From positions 558,378,315-558,442,314 of the forward strand of contig CM057346.1 in the NCBI GenBank assembly GCA_030015575.1: DNA of 64,000 bases, written 5' to 3'. Both the position numbers and the translations under genes were made by a program. Under the pieces are notes generated by a model. That model saw only the letters and a list, made by a program, of their open reading frames with translations. It did no database searches and was not told the origin of the DNA. Origin of the DNA: Agapanthus africanus. Lineage: Eukaryota > Streptophyta > Magnoliopsida > Asparagales > Amaryllidaceae. Below are positions 12,596 to 24,884 of this stretch, piece by piece. Positions within the stretch are counted from its first letter, which is position 1. Each line of letters starts with the position of its first letter.

Positions 12596-13392
12596 TGATG
12601 ATGCTCACAAGTGGTATTTTCTCAGATTACGATACGTAGCGGATGACGTGTCCCGAAGGCTACGGAAGTGGAATAATTGAGATGCATTAGGGGTGTTTCT
12701 CGAGACCGCATCTCCGAGGACACATCCGACCTTTCAGGAGACCTCCCTGAGTACTTTCCGCCTTCACCCAGCAAACAGCCAACAGCTCGTCTCCGAGCCA
12801 TCTGACGGGCCGAGCTTCCTCGGCCTCCTAGCTCGTCTCCGAGCCATCTGTCGGGCCGAGCTTCCTCGGCCTCCCTGCTCGTCTCGGAGCAATCTGACGA
12901 GCCGAGCTTTCTCGGCTTCCCTGATCATCCGAAAGCACGGAACCCAAGCGTCTCCGCAACGGCTCCGCGTATCTCGTCAAGGCGAGATATCCGCCTCCCT
13001 ACGTTCCTCATCCCACGCTAGCTCGTCCCTCCATTAATGGGCGCATCCCGCCATTAATGTGAGGATAACGCAGTGGTGTAACTGACTGCGATGATCTCGC
13101 GTCTGCTCGCTCCATACGATCACTATATAAACCCCTCTCTCAGACGACTCAGGTAACTCCTACTCATTCCAATACGCCGTTACTCTGCACCTATTCCTCG
13201 GCACTAACTTGATCGTCGGAGGGTCCTACAGTGGTCATCCATCCCGAGACTTCCTTTGCAGATAGCTCGGCGTCAACACCAACCCATTGAGATCCACACG
13301 CTCAACAACTCCCAAACCAAATCTCAACCGTTAAAGACCGTCATAACAGGATCGACGGAGGACAACATGTGAGGGAGATCACAGCCTCCATC
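12596..13392 (+). mobile_element. 3' LTR of Tat-type element F
   Basis: The LTR starts TGATGATGCTCAC after the purine-rich GAGAGTGGAGGGCTAA. It carries TATATAA at 13124-13130 and ends near CCTCCATCA, where homology with the copy at 24084-24884 stops. It shares 'ttgatcgtcggagggtcct' and 'gacaacatgtgagggagat' with that copy. The element's 5' part is lost, so no target-site duplication can be tested. Confidence 0.75.
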
Positions 13393-14519
13393 ACTAACTA
13401 CTTAGTTTCCATTCCAGCATGCCTTGGCCTGTAAACAGAATAATCATCAGTGGTTCATAGCAATGCAGCAATATAGAGTTGTCCCTCTTGCTGTATCAAA
13501 ATTTTCACACCATTCTCAAACCATGGTTTAAAATCTTGGCCGATCCGAAATTAAGGAGGTGGCATCATTTTGAAGACAGAAGGTAGTTTACACAAAGTCG
13601 GAACGTAGTTTCTACTTCAGTTGTCTACCTCAGTCACATACACAATATGAAAAGCTGGATTTTTAGCTAAATTAAGGAGAAAATTTAACTATTTTAATTT
13701 ACGAGAAATCATTTTTTTTCTGTATTTCTACTTCGGTTGCTTTTTTATGCTACTCACAAGCATATCATCAATCCATTGGCGATGACTAATCCTGTAGTAG
13801 TGTTGCGAGTGGTGGGCTACAATTTTCTGTACTATACAGAACAGCGATGGAATTTGATCCAAAATATATATTAGAGTGAAACCAAGTATTTTATATTTAG
13901 CCAAGCAATTTTTTCTTCCAAATAAGTTCTTCAAACTTGGAAGGAACAGTTATTGTTCTTGTGGGAACTACTTTAAATTAGTAAGAGGAAGCAGCTTCAC
14001 AATCTTTGGGTTCTTCCTGGTAAATGGGTCTACTCTTTTTTTTTTTCAGTATTTAACATGACCAGTACCAAAAAGGGGAAAACAATAACATATCAATGAT
14101 GCTCTTGTAACCTTCATATGTCTAACGACGCCTTCGAAGACCATTTCAATTTCATATTTTAACTAATGATTGGATAGCTTTGAGATGAACAAGGACAAAA
14201 AGGAAACCTTTTGTATACATGGTGCAGACAGTTATACTAGCAAGTTGATATTTGATGAGAGAGTAGGGAAGGCCACATAGATTGAATCATACCTCCAACA
14301 AACAGAAATAACAGAATAAGAGAAAGTTGAATTTTTCCCCCTCTTGTTTCGGAAAGAGGAGTGCGCTATCCATCTTATATATTAAATAAGAAACTGCCGG
14401 CTTTTTTGTCTGATTTCTTCCATTCTGCCAAATGCAAACATGTCATAGAAGGGAAAAAATAATTGTATGTCAGACATCAAAGCCATCATTTAACTCTGTT
14501 ATCCTGGTACTCCACATAC
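13393..14519. other. Upstream flank of the dehydratase gene
   Basis: AT-rich non-coding sequence between a retrotransposon LTR and the dehydratase. The short open frames here have no recognisable motif. It presumably includes the gene's promoter; apart from the TATA element I cannot assign sites. Confidence 0.5.
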
Positions 14520-14528
14520 TATATATAG
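14520..14528 (+). promoter_or_regulatory. Probable TATA box of dehydratase gene
   Basis: TATATATAG lies about 95 bases before the ATG at 14624, a reasonable spacing for a plant gene with a short 5' UTR. No other TATA-like site in the following 100 bases is as good. Confidence 0.5.
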
Positions 14529-14623
14529 TTCCTTCATAGACACAACCTGAATTCAAGTTGAGAACACTTGAGATATATTGTATTAGACTTGGAACTCTCT
14601 TTTGCTCTATTTGCTCACTTGTG

Positions 14624-16287
14624 ATGAATTCACTTGGTTTTACTCACTCTCAGAGCATAGCACTGCCCAAAGAAACCAGCATCACTGGTCATAGGCAACA
14701 TAGTCTTGCAGTTTCTGCTATTGCTTCTTCTTGTCCGCCGTCATTGCGTCCTCTAAAGAGGGCGTCAGCAGATTCATTGCGATATGAAAGTGGCTATCTT
14801 GGGGGGATTTCTCAGAAAACTTTACCGTCTCCTATAGAGGTATGCAGAGATGAAATGTCAAATGTAGCTGACATATTACTCTCCTCAAGAGTGTACGATG
14901 TTGCGATTGAGTCTCCCCTTCAGTTGGCACATAAGCTGTCTGAGAGGCTTGGAAACAGTCTCTGGCTCAAGAGGGAGGACATGCAGCCTGTAATATTCCG
15001 CTCCGTATCTTGTCCAAATTTTTCTTCATTTCTTTTGGCTCTTTAGGTGGCCGTGACTTGAAATTTATGTGCATGTAGGTGTTCTCATTTAAGCTGAGAG
15101 GTGCATACAATATGATGGCCAAGCTTACGAGGGAGCAGTTGGATAAGGGTGTTATCTGCTCATCTGCAGGAAATCATGCACAAGGTGTTGCGTTGTGTGC
15201 TAAAAAATTAGGATGCAACGCTGTGATCGTAATGCCCGTTGCGACACCAGAAATCAAGGTTAATAATAGGCATGCAGTAGTTTTGATTTTTATTCTAAAT
15301 TTTCCCATGTGCTTTTGTAACTTAATGTATCATCTGCTTTCAGTGGAGATCTGTCAAGAAATTAGGCGCGGCAGTTGTTCTAGTTGGAGATTCATACGAT
15401 GACGCCCAATCATATGCCAAACAAAGGGCCGAACAGGATGATCTCACATTTGTGCCACCATTTGATCATCCAGATGTGATAATGGGACAAGGGACGATTG
15501 GGATGGAAATTCTTCGACAAATAAAACAAGATCCATTGCACGCAATATTTGTGCCAGTTGGTGGTGGTGGACTCATTGCAGGCATTGCTGCCTATGTCAA
15601 ACGACTTCGTCCAGAGGTTCTTCGATACGACTATGTTTTTTGCATTTGTTATTAGAAGTCTCTCCTTTTAAAGGTCCAATTCGTTGATACTGTGCTTCAT
15701 TTCAGGTTAAGGTAATTGGAGTGGAGCCGTTTGATGCAAATGCAATGGCACTGTCTCTCTATCATGGGGAAAGAGTCATGCTTGAACAAGTAGGGGGCTT
15801 TGCAGATGGTGTAGCGGTCAAAGTGGTCGGCGAAGAAAATTTTTGCATGTGCAGGGAATTATTAGACGGAGTTGTTCTTGTCGATCAAGACGCTATATGT
15901 GCATCTATAAAGGTTACTCTTCGTTTTTCCTTTTTCTCTTTTTTATATGAATTTATTTATGCTTCATTATATTGCTGACTTTGTAATCTCAAATATCAGG
16001 ACATGTTTGATGAGAAGAGGAGCATTCTTGAACCAGCCGGTGCTCTTTCTCTAGCCGGGGCCGAGGCTTACTGCAAATACTATGGTATTAAGGGGGAATC
16101 CATTGTGGCAGTGACTAGCGGCGCTAACATGAACTTTGATAGGCTGAGCTTAGTTTCTAAGCTTGCTAATGAGCAACTTTCTGCACAACATGGTGCTGGT
16201 GCACTTGGCGTAACAGATATTGATGTTAGCGATGTTCGCTTGAAGTCAGCAGCTCGTAAGAACATACAGCACAAGGCCGTAGCCTAA
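14624..16287 (+). CDS. Threonine dehydratase (biosynthetic), ACT domains missing
   Basis: A PLP enzyme that would convert threonine to 2-oxobutanoate, the first step of isoleucine synthesis in plastids. Five exons splice in frame at GT-AG sites: 14624-14989, 15079-15258, 15344-15616, 15706-15912 and 16000-16287, giving 437 residues. Residues 1-80 are Ser-rich and resemble a transit peptide. [10 protein letters not shown] holds the PLP lysine, SAGNHAQG follows, and [10 protein letters not shown] is the phosphate-binding loop. [10 protein letters not shown] closes the catalytic domain. Typical plant enzymes are near 590 residues and continue into ACT-like domains that bind isoleucine. Here the frame diverges after SLVSKLAN into a 38-residue tail (EQLSAQHG to HKAVA) and stops. 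The ATG at 14624 is the first in frame. No stops or frameshifts occur, so it may be expressed, but a truncated duplicate is equally possible. Confidence 0.88.
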
Positions 16288-16716
16288 GGCTAAAGATTCA
16301 TTTACAGCTTAACTGATCATATTGCATCCTTCATCAATTTACTGGAGTATGTTATAAATGCATAGTTTATATATTTATCTGTACTTGTTGGTATAAAAAT
16401 AAATAAATAAGCAAACAAATCCGAAACTAGTACATTTTGCTCCTCTGTCCGTGCCTGCAATCGTGGTTGCCTTGTGTTGATATGTAGAAATTGTATTTGG
16501 TTTATGTGTTGCATCAGAGGAATATTCCCGGTTTGCTTGATTTGCCCTTTGTTGTGTTCAGTTCCTTCGGCTGGGGTTTTGGTGTATTGGGTATTTCGGC
16601 TTTGTATGGCCTTATTGTAATTTCTACCTTTTTCAGGTCTGCTTGAAAGGCTTTTGGTGCAAGGCCCAACGGAGGTGGAGATCGAGATGGACAGTGTCAA
16701 TCACTTTCGGAAAACT
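16288..16716 (+). other. 3' flank of dehydratase with exon-like stretch
   Basis: An AATAAA signal lies near 16399. Further on, a pyrimidine-rich 'ctacctttttcag' at about 16625-16637 precedes about 80 bases open in a frame that reads GLLERLLVQGPTEVEIEMDS. It looks like an intron end followed by an exon, but does not match the ACT domain expected for the dehydratase. I do not recognise it. Confidence 0.4.
16399..16404 (+). terminator. Possible polyadenylation signal AATAAA
   Basis: AATAAA overlaps AAATAAATAAATAAG about 112 bases after the dehydratase stop codon, a normal distance for a plant near-upstream element. Confidence 0.4.
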
Positions 16717-16721
16717 GGTAC

Positions 16722-17402
16722 TGATGAGGCTCATGAACGGGAATACCCTAGATTGCGACACGTGGGAGATGACGTGTTGTCTGCGCATACCCTCTGGACC
16801 TCTGGGGGCTATGACGGGAAATCAGTGTGATACATTATGAATCTTCCTCGGGACCCGTAACGGGGTGGTACCTGACCTTTCGGAAAAGCCTCTCCGGAGT
16901 ACCTCGAGTATGCACTTAGACGGCCGGGTATCCTTGGTCTCCTCGCTCGACTCCGAACAGATACGGAGCTGAGCATCCTCGGCCTCCTCACTCGACTCCG
17001 AGTTATCCATCGAGCCGAGACTCCTCGGTCTCCCTGTCCAACCAGGAGCACAGAAACCAAGCGCCCCCGTAATGGCTCCACGTATCTCGTTAGAACGAGA
17101 TTTTCGCCGTCCACGTCCTGCATCCCACGCTTGCACATTTTTCCGTTAACGAGCGTATCTCGCTATTAATGGGCGTGTCCCGCCATCAACACGAACGTGC
17201 CGTAAAGGCGTAACGGACGGCGGGAATCTCACGTCGGATCGCCCCCCATGCGACCACTATATAAAACCCCTCCACCAGATGACTCAGGTAAGTCAAATCA
17301 ATTCCAATATGCCGCTACGCTGCCTTTATTCTTCGGTATTTACTTGATCGTCGGAGGGTCCTGCGGTGGTTTCCCACCCCGGGACTTCCCACAGACGGCG
17401 CT
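16722..17402 (+). mobile_element. 5' LTR of element E (3' end deleted)
   Basis: It is collinear with the 3' LTR at 24084: TGATGAGGCTCATGAAC start, 'gatacattatgaatcttcctc', TATATAAAA at 17258-17266 and 'ttgatcgtcggagggtcct'. Homology is lost after 'gggacttccc' near 17396, where an 86-bp minisatellite begins. Confidence 0.75.
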
Positions 17403-17760
17403 AGCTGATGCTAATCGGCTCATTTGCTGAGGGCAGCTTCCTGCCCAGCCAATCCGCGGAAACAAAGCCCTCGACAAGAGGCAACCGAGTAGTTTCCTGC
17501 TCGGCTCATCCGCTGAGGGCAGCTTCCTGTCCGGCCAATCCGCGGATCCAAAGCCCTCGATAAGAGGCAACCGAGTAGCTTCCTGTTCGGCTCATCCACT
17601 GAGGGCGGCTTCCTGTCTAGCCAATCCGTGGATCCAAAGCCCTCGATAAGAGGCAACCGAGTAGCTTCCTGCTCGGCTCATCCGTTGAGGGTGGCTTCCT
17701 GCCCAGTCATTCCGCGGATCCAAAGCCCTCGTTAAGAGGTGGCCGATTAGTTCCCTGTTC
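17403..17760 (+). repeat. 86-bp minisatellite, about four copies
   Basis: The word CCGAGTAG recurs at 17485, 17571 and 17657, giving an 86-bp period. Each unit contains 'agcttcctg', 'ccaatccgcgga' and 'aaagccctcgataagaggcaa'. It lies inside element E just after the truncated 5' LTR. Confidence 0.85.
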
Positions 17761-17784
17761 ATCCCGCTCAAGACCTAGATATAG

Positions 17785-20700
17785 TGTCACGCCCCGCTTC
17801 CCAAAATACAGAATACGAAGAACGACGAAGGTCAGCCGTGCTACCTACGGTAAGGAAAGATCCTTCCATAATCACATAAGGCTGTCTAGATTAACCTGTG
17901 AAAAATAAAATCCAATACCAAAAGAAATAATACTGATAATCATGCTGCAATGAAACCACAAAAAATACTAAAAATGGGTCCACTAGATAATTGATGCAAA
18001 AAGATCCGATACAATAGGTTCGAAAAGAAAACATCTGAAAGATACAAAAGTCCTAATGTCCCAGAAGGGCGCACATGCTAAATACTAACAGAAAATAAAT
18101 AAACCTACGGGTTACTGATCTTCTGCAAAAGCCCTGGTAGCCGCTGCGATTCTGCTCATCCTGAAAATCTGTCTCTAAATCTGAGATGGCAAATCTCAGG
18201 GATGTCAGAACATCCCAGCAAGTACTCAACGTATAAAGTGTATGTGTAGTATGATAACATGAATATATGAATGTAGTGAAGCCCGTGTGCGCAAGCAAAA
18301 CAGATATATAAATAAATGCATGGATACTATGAAACAAACAGGTAAAGGGGTCAATTCGTAACCTAACTGGTCACTAAAAGGTAAACTATCCAATCGTAAG
18401 CTCGAGTGTGTGCGTTAAGCTCTGCAGGAGTATTCCTAACCCAAGAGTGGTGCCCCAGGGGCTAGGAAACACGGGCCCAACTGTGGAATGAACATGAGAC
18501 CGATATAGCCCGGTACGAGCTGTAAACATGAGACCGATATAGCCCGGTACGAGCTGTAAACATGAGACCGATATAGCCCGGTACGAGCTGCCGACATGGG
18601 ACTCCTGAGATCCTGTTGTACGAACGCACACTCAAACTACCCCAACACCCGCGTATTTATAGCTACTATGGTAAAGTCTGGATCAATAATTAAGAATGCT
18701 GAAAAGACAGGAACTCGTGGTATGGTAATTGTATGGAAATAAAACTGGTAATTAGTGGTGTGTCATGTCTTGTAATTCAGCATTCAAATTAGAGAACTCG
18801 TTTTAATATGAGTAGTCATGGCATGCCAAGTACAATAGTTATAAAATGATAGTGTCCATAAATAAGAATAGCATGTTAAGGTTTCTCAAGCATGCCGACA
18901 ATGATAGTCTCAAGTAAAATGTTAAATATAGATGATAGGAAATGATAAGGTCAAAAATGTAAACAAGACTCAACATAAATATGCAAGCATCTGTATTTAA
19001 CATCCAGGTTTATTTATTGAAAAAATAATAAACTGAAATATGGTTTTAAAGGGTTAATATAGTTAAATAGGAATGACAAATTACGGATGCATAAAGAGGA
19101 TAGTGGAAATAGTATAATTACGAGATAATAGTAAGCAAGATAAAATAAATGACAGATTGACTAATCATCATGTAAGCGCAAATAATAAGTTTTATAATCA
19201 TGTAATGATAGAAAATATTAATACAAATTATAGTATCAAAATAATTTATATGACTAGGGCACATAGAGTGCAGTAATATTATAAGGAGTGATAGTGTAGA
19301 AAGTTTAATTTATATATATAAAATATTAAGCCCAAAGCGTTTATTGATTAACAGTAATAATGGTATATTTTTATGTTTTAGACTAAGATATAAGTGTTGA
19401 CATTTTGCATGCTAGTGTATACCAATATTCTTGCAACAGAAACATATAATTACTTATAAAGCTTTTTATATATTAAACCATATTTACATGTTAATAGTTA
19501 TTTTATTACGTTTGCACTTTTACAGTTGTTCACTTAATGAAAGGATTAAAAGGTATTCTAGATCCTTGGATTTTCATCATATGTACAAGTATTATAAGAT
19601 ATATTAATAAAGCGGCAAAATATTACAATTTTATTTAAATATTGTAAGTTAATAATTTATTTAGAGAATTGCCGATGTTGCATCGACTAAAAAATAAAAG
19701 AGTAAGAGTACTTGCCTCGGAGACAGATAAACACGACGATACGAAGAAAAACTCCAAGGTTTGATCGCTCGGCTAATTTTGAAGAAGAAGAAAATATTGT
19801 GATGGGAAAAAGAGAAGGTTGATTTATATGAGAAGGGGAGAGATGATAATAATTGGATTGTTATTTATCGGGAAAAGAGATGTTAAAAATTGGAGAGATT
19901 ATTATAATTGGAGAGAGAAATATTCTGATGAGATGAGATTTGGATTTGATTTTATAAAAGAGAGATATGATGGGTTGTTATATACTTCTATAAAATATTA
20001 GAAAAGTTGTATATATACATATTAGTTTGTATATAGTTAGAATAATAGAAAAGTATATGTATATATACATATTAGTATATAGTGAAAATATGTGTAGATA
20101 TGTATATGGTTATGGGTTAATGAAAATAAATATAATTAGTTATATATATAGGATTTTATGATATCAAACAACTAAAATATATTTTCAGTTAAACTATCAT
20201 AACAAAATATCTTCAATTATATATATGTATGTATGTATATAGGTTTTTAAAAAAATAATTAAAGAGAGAGTAGATTTGAGAAAGAGAATCTGCTGAGAGA
20301 GATTAGATTGGATTGGAGAGAGAGGAATTTTGTTGGGGAATATATATAGAAAGAGAGCGGGGGTTTGGTGAAATATAGTTAGTGGTATAGAAAAATATAT
20401 GTAGATAGAATAGAATATGGGGAGAAAGAAATCTGTTGGAAAAGATATTTGTTTGGAGAGAGAGAATACTATTTGTTTTAAAGAATAAAGTTATCAGGTA
20501 AGACATATATGGTCATTGGAAAGAAAAAATTGAGTTGTTAGTTTAGGAAAAATATTTATATGGTTAAAAGATTTAACAGGGGCTCTCATGCACTTTTCAA
20601 AATTAAATATTTTAACCAAATAAATATCGTAAGACAAAATATCTTATGTATATGTATTGTTTAAAGAAATACCAAATAAAATATCTTTTGTTTAAACTAT

Positions 20701-20910
20701 GATACTAAAATATAAATATGGTTATAAAATAGTGTTAGACAAATAAATATTTAAATACTAATAATATGCATATTTAACAAACTTGAAAAACCATAATTAT
20801 ATGCATATATCTTAATTAAAAGTATTAAACTCCAAATTATAATAATAATAAAACAAAACCCAATATATCCAAAAAGAAAAAGGAACGTACGATCGGACAA
20901 GGGTGTTACA
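17785..20910 (-). mobile_element. Solo LTR, 3.1 kb, TSD TATAG
   Basis: The ends are TGTCACGCC...GGTGTTACA, flanked by TATAG at 17780-17784 and 20911-20915. By comparison with element B, the sense direction is the minus strand. No internal retroviral domain is present, so it is a solo LTR left by recombination, inside element E. A second copy in inverted orientation lies at 36744-39793. The interior is strongly AT-rich at 18650-20880 and holds a 34-bp repeat at 18494. Confidence 0.85.
18494..18595 (-). repeat. 34-bp tandem repeat, three copies
   Basis: Units starting ATGAGACCGATATAGCCCGG occur at 18494, 18528 and 18562. The homologous LTR at 39137 has four copies in inverse orientation. Confidence 0.9.
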
Positions 20911-20915
20911 TATAG

Positions 20916-21310
20916 GGGGCACCGGTCTGCCTGCCCTTGGTTATCGCTCGAATCATACTCGATACAAGATCACCGCCTCGACTCCGGGAAAAGGGAGGGC
21001 ACTGATCTGCCTATCCTTGGCTATCGCTCGATTCATACTCAATGCACGATCGTCGTCTCGACTCTGGGAAAAGTGTGGACACCGGTCTGCCTATGCTTGG
21101 CTTAGCTCTTATGTCGCGTTCGCCCAACGCTTGCGAAAATAGAAGCACTCCGATGGCGAGCTAAAAATACTTATGAGATAAAAAGGTTTGCGGGAGAAAA
21201 AGGTTTGCGAGATAAAAACACTTGCGAGATAAAATACTTGCGAGGTAAAAACGCTTGCGGGATAAAAAGGCTTCGGAGACAAAAACACTTACGAGCTAAA
21301 AATACTTTAT
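20916..21310 (+). repeat. 80-bp and short GCGAGATAAAAA-type repeats
   Basis: 'accggtctgc'-like words start units at 20921, 21001 and 21081 (80-bp period). From about 21170 short units of the form 'ttgcgagataaaaacac' repeat about eight times with 15-18 base spacing. They form the spacer between the minisatellite and the antisense ORF of element E. Confidence 0.75.
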
Positions 21311-21404
21311 TCACATTCAAAATTATGTACAAGGTATTATGGGCTCCCCAGCCTTACAAAAATGCCCGGAGGCGTACAAAATTGATAACTAAAGCAGAGA
21401 TAAC

Positions 21405-23510
21405 TCAGATCGCCTGCTCGGATGGTCCTTCCCCTGGCTCGGCACTTCCATCAGGGGCTATAATGGCGACCTCCGGCTCGGTGTCTACAACCGCCGCCAC
21501 GTGCCCTCCGACCGGTTCGGCACCTTTGCCCTGTGGCGCTTCCTCGACTAGGGGATACCTGGCGCGAAGCTCCCGATCGTCGAACCCAGGCAAGGCTTCC
21601 TTAACGGCGTCAAGGGCGTTGTACCACCCAACGGCCGCAGAATTGGTAAGGTCGAGGTAGAACTGGTCGGAAGTCTTATACTCTTCCACGGCCTTTTCCG
21701 CTCTCCCCTCCGCAAGCTTCGCCGCTTCGCAAGCTGCCCGAGCATCCCGCTTAAACGAGTCCATATGCCTCTTCATGACATCGAAGAGCCCATTGACCTC
21801 CCCAATCTGGGCCTGGATAGCCCGGTTAGATTCGGTCAGGAGCCGATTGGACTCCTTCAATTTGGCGACTGTCAGACCCTCCGCGACCAACCTAGAGTCG
21901 AGAAAGGCCGCCTTCTCCTCCGCCTGTTGCAGCCGGACAAGGAGCTCCTCCTCTTGCGAGGAAGATTCGCCCGCCTTTTTCATTGCCGGAGTCACCTCCT
22001 CGGACTCCATTGCAGCAAGGAGGGCACAGTGCTGAAGTACCTAAGGAAAATAGAAACCATGTTAAAAGGCTAAAAACCGAGTAAAAACACTTGAGAAACT
22101 CTTGGAAAAAGCTACCGACCTGAACAGCCTCCTGAGCTATTGCGGCCACCTGGGCCTTCATCGTACCTCGGGAAATCTTGGCCCCCGCCGCCTTCTCCAT
22201 GTCCGCCAGTAAACTGTCAGCCACAGAGAGTCTCGAGAGCACCTCGATGCAGAAGTCTTCTTCTTGCACCTGAATCCCGGTCGAAGGTGGTCGAGAAACC
22301 ACCCTCTTCTGCCTCTTGAGGGGGGATTCGGGTGCAGGCGGCGCCTCTGTCTTAGATCGGGGCACCGAATCCCACATGTGCTTTTGACCTCCCCTACGGC
22401 GTTCCTCCGGAACCGGGAGCGCTGCGGAAGCCTTGGCAGGAGGAGCTTACCGGGGAGCCGTACTTGGAGCTGGCCGGGCTGAGCTGACGCCACAGCCCTT
22501 CCTCCCCTAGGCCTTGGCGGCTATGGCAGCCATAATTTTCTGACGATCCATAGACTCTGCGAAGTACACATAAGGAAAAGATCAGTAACGAAATTTTAAA
22601 GAAGTCTAGATAAGTCGACGAAGACCCTGACTTACCCGCAAAACACGCGGGACCGAGTCCAGCCCAGCTCAGATCCTGCTCGGAAAGCAGGATATCAGCC
22701 TATTGGATCGGTTTCCACTGCGACACCATCCTTACCTCGGGGGTGTTCGACTTCCTAACCCTAAAACAATCAGTCCTGTACCACTGGATGAGCACCGGAC
22801 AATCCTCACCTTCCGGTGGCCCGACGAAGACGAACGTTTCCTTCCATTCGTGGATGGAGGAAGGGACAACCACTACCCTTGACCCGGCCGTCCTACCCTT
22901 ATGTTTTTTAAACGAAAGATACATCCAACTTGGTTCTTCCTTACTGGTACCAGGGTGGTTTTTATAACTTAGGAAGGAAAGAAGGATGCTCAAATCAAAG
23001 GGGATCCGATCAATCTTCAGCCGAACCAGAAATCCGAGGAGGATTCTCCACGAATTCGGCGCTAGATGGCCCAGGGCAAGGTGGAAACAATGGAGCACGG
23101 CACAAACTTCAGGCGAGAATGGCAGACTCATCCCTGCCCGGAATGCTTCCAGGTACAGAGCAATCTCTTTACCCTGTATCTGGTCTGCCCGTTCACCGTC
23201 CCTGGCCAAACGAAATGAATAGCCGGAGGGGATATGAAATCGTACCCGGATGTCAGAAACCTTATCCAGACGGTTCAAGACCGAGGGCGCATCGCGGGTG
23301 TTCCCGATGCACGCCTTGGGGGCCCTTGTCGCCCCCCGACAACGTGAGACAAGGACGACACCCCCCAGAAGATGAAGAAGAGGAGGAGGAACTCTATCGG
23401 CTATCGGAAGCCGAGGAGGAAGAAGACCCACTGGACTCGGCTTAAAAAACTGAAGCATCATCGCCCGACTCGATCCATACTACGTCAACAGATATTTCGG
23501 AAGAAGACAT
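21405..23510 (-). pseudogene. Antisense intron-containing gag-like ORF (PF04195-type) of element E
   Basis: The minus strand has three exon-like blocks. Block 1 (about 23510-22636) starts MSSSEISVDV, is Ser-rich, and then holds a domain resembling the plant 'putative gypsy type transposon' family (residues around LPFSPEVCAVLHCFHLALG). Block 2 (22557-22120) begins ESMDRQKIMAAIAAKA and is Pro/Arg-rich. Block 3 (22040-21405) is an Ala/Glu-rich coiled coil (EEELLVRLQQAEEKAAF). Introns of 78 bp (22558-22635, GTAAGT to CGCAG) and 79 bp (22041-22119, GTCGG to CCTTAG) join them in frame. Stops and at least one frameshift in blocks 1 and 2 show decay. It reads against the LTR direction and lies just upstream of the 3' LTR, as reported for extra antisense ORFs of Tat-lineage elements. 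The molecular role is unknown. Confidence 0.7.
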
Positions 23511-24083
23511 CTAACCTGATTCAAGAAAGGACTTGCCGAGGAAAATTTTAGTTGAAGTTCCGACCTAAGCAGAGGGGCGCCGATCAATTTTCAGGCAATG
23601 AGAGTCGACTAGGGTAAAGTGTCGGCCATAGAAGAACCCTCCCTATTTATGCAGTCCATGAGAAGGCCTCCAACGACCCAAATCGGTTTCTGTCAAAACT
23701 AAGCGTCGTGCCTAGCACACATTAGGGCTCCACGTGGCGACCGACCATTGGACACGTCTCCTCACGGCAGGATTGGGTGAGAGCCCCTCACGCCCCCGCC
23801 ATCCAACGGCGGGCACGTGGCGCGTAATCCAACCAGCGGGTGATCCCCTCTTTAAAAGCGCAATTATTTCACCGATCCGCTGACATCATCAAAGATAAGC
23901 GCAGAAACTGAGGCGCTTCGTAAACCGCCACGTGGATCCTGCAACCCGAGAGGAGCCGCCGCCAAACGTCGCGTCGTCATCGAGCAGCCCATCGCAGGAA
24001 AATCTTCGGCTGAATCACTAAAATCCGAGCTTACCACTCTCGACCCTGACCCATAAATAGATCAGAGCGAGAGTAGGGGCTAA

Positions 24084-24884
24084 TGGTGAGGCTCATGAAC
24101 AGGAATATCCTAGATTGCGACACGTGGGAAATGACGTGTCGTTTGCACATACCCTCTGGACCCTTGGGGGCTATGACGAGGAGTCAGTGTGATACATTAT
24201 GAATCTTCCTCGGGACCCGTAACGGGATGGCACCCGACCTTTCGGAAAAGCCTCCCCGGAGTACCCCCCATATGCACTTAGGCGGCCGAGTATCCTCGGC
24301 CTCCTCGCTCGACTCTGAGCAGATACGGAGCTGAGCATCGTCAGCCTCCTTGCTCGACTCCGAGCTATCACCGAGCTGAGACTCCTTGGTCTCCATGTCC
24401 AACCAGGAGCACGGAGCCCAAGCGTCCCGTAATAGCTCCGCGTATCTCGTCAGAATGAGATTTCCGCCGTCCACGTCCCATGCTGGCACGTTTCTCTGTT
24501 AACAAGCATATCTCGCTATTAATGGACGTGTCTCGCCATCAACGCGAACGTGTCGTAAGAGCGTAACGGACGGCGGGAATCTCGCGCCGGATCGCCGCCA
24601 CGCTATCACTATATAAACCCCCTCCACCAGACGACTCAGGTAAGTCAAATCAACTCCAATACGCCGCTACGCTGCCTTTATTCCCCGGTACTTACTTGAT
24701 CGTCGGAGGGTCCTACGGTGATTTCTTATCCCGGGACTTCCCTTGCGGTAGCCCGGCATCAACAGCATCCAACAAGCCATTGAGAGCCACACGTCCAATT
24801 TTCACTCTCAACCTTAACCGTTCAGGAACTCTTGCAGTAAGATCGATGGGGGACAACATCTGAGGGAGATTTTGACCTCCATCC
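24084..24884 (+). mobile_element. 3' LTR of element E
   Basis: It is preceded by the polypurine-like GAGCGAGAGTAGGGGCTAA. It starts TGGTGAGGCTCATGAAC, has TATATAAA at 24610-24617 and ends CCTCCATCC before the duplicated GGTAC. It is collinear with 16722-17402 and 12596-13392. Confidence 0.8.

Noticed and set aside
16288-17402. ACT-domain exons of threonine dehydratase downstream
   Set aside because: I read the frames up to and beyond the retrotransposon and saw no ACT-like sequence. The one exon-like stretch does not fit.
17785-20910. A complete small non-autonomous retrotransposon rather than a solo LTR
   Set aside because: There are no internal LTR boundaries, primer site or polypurine tract. 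Its ends match those of single LTRs in elements A and B.
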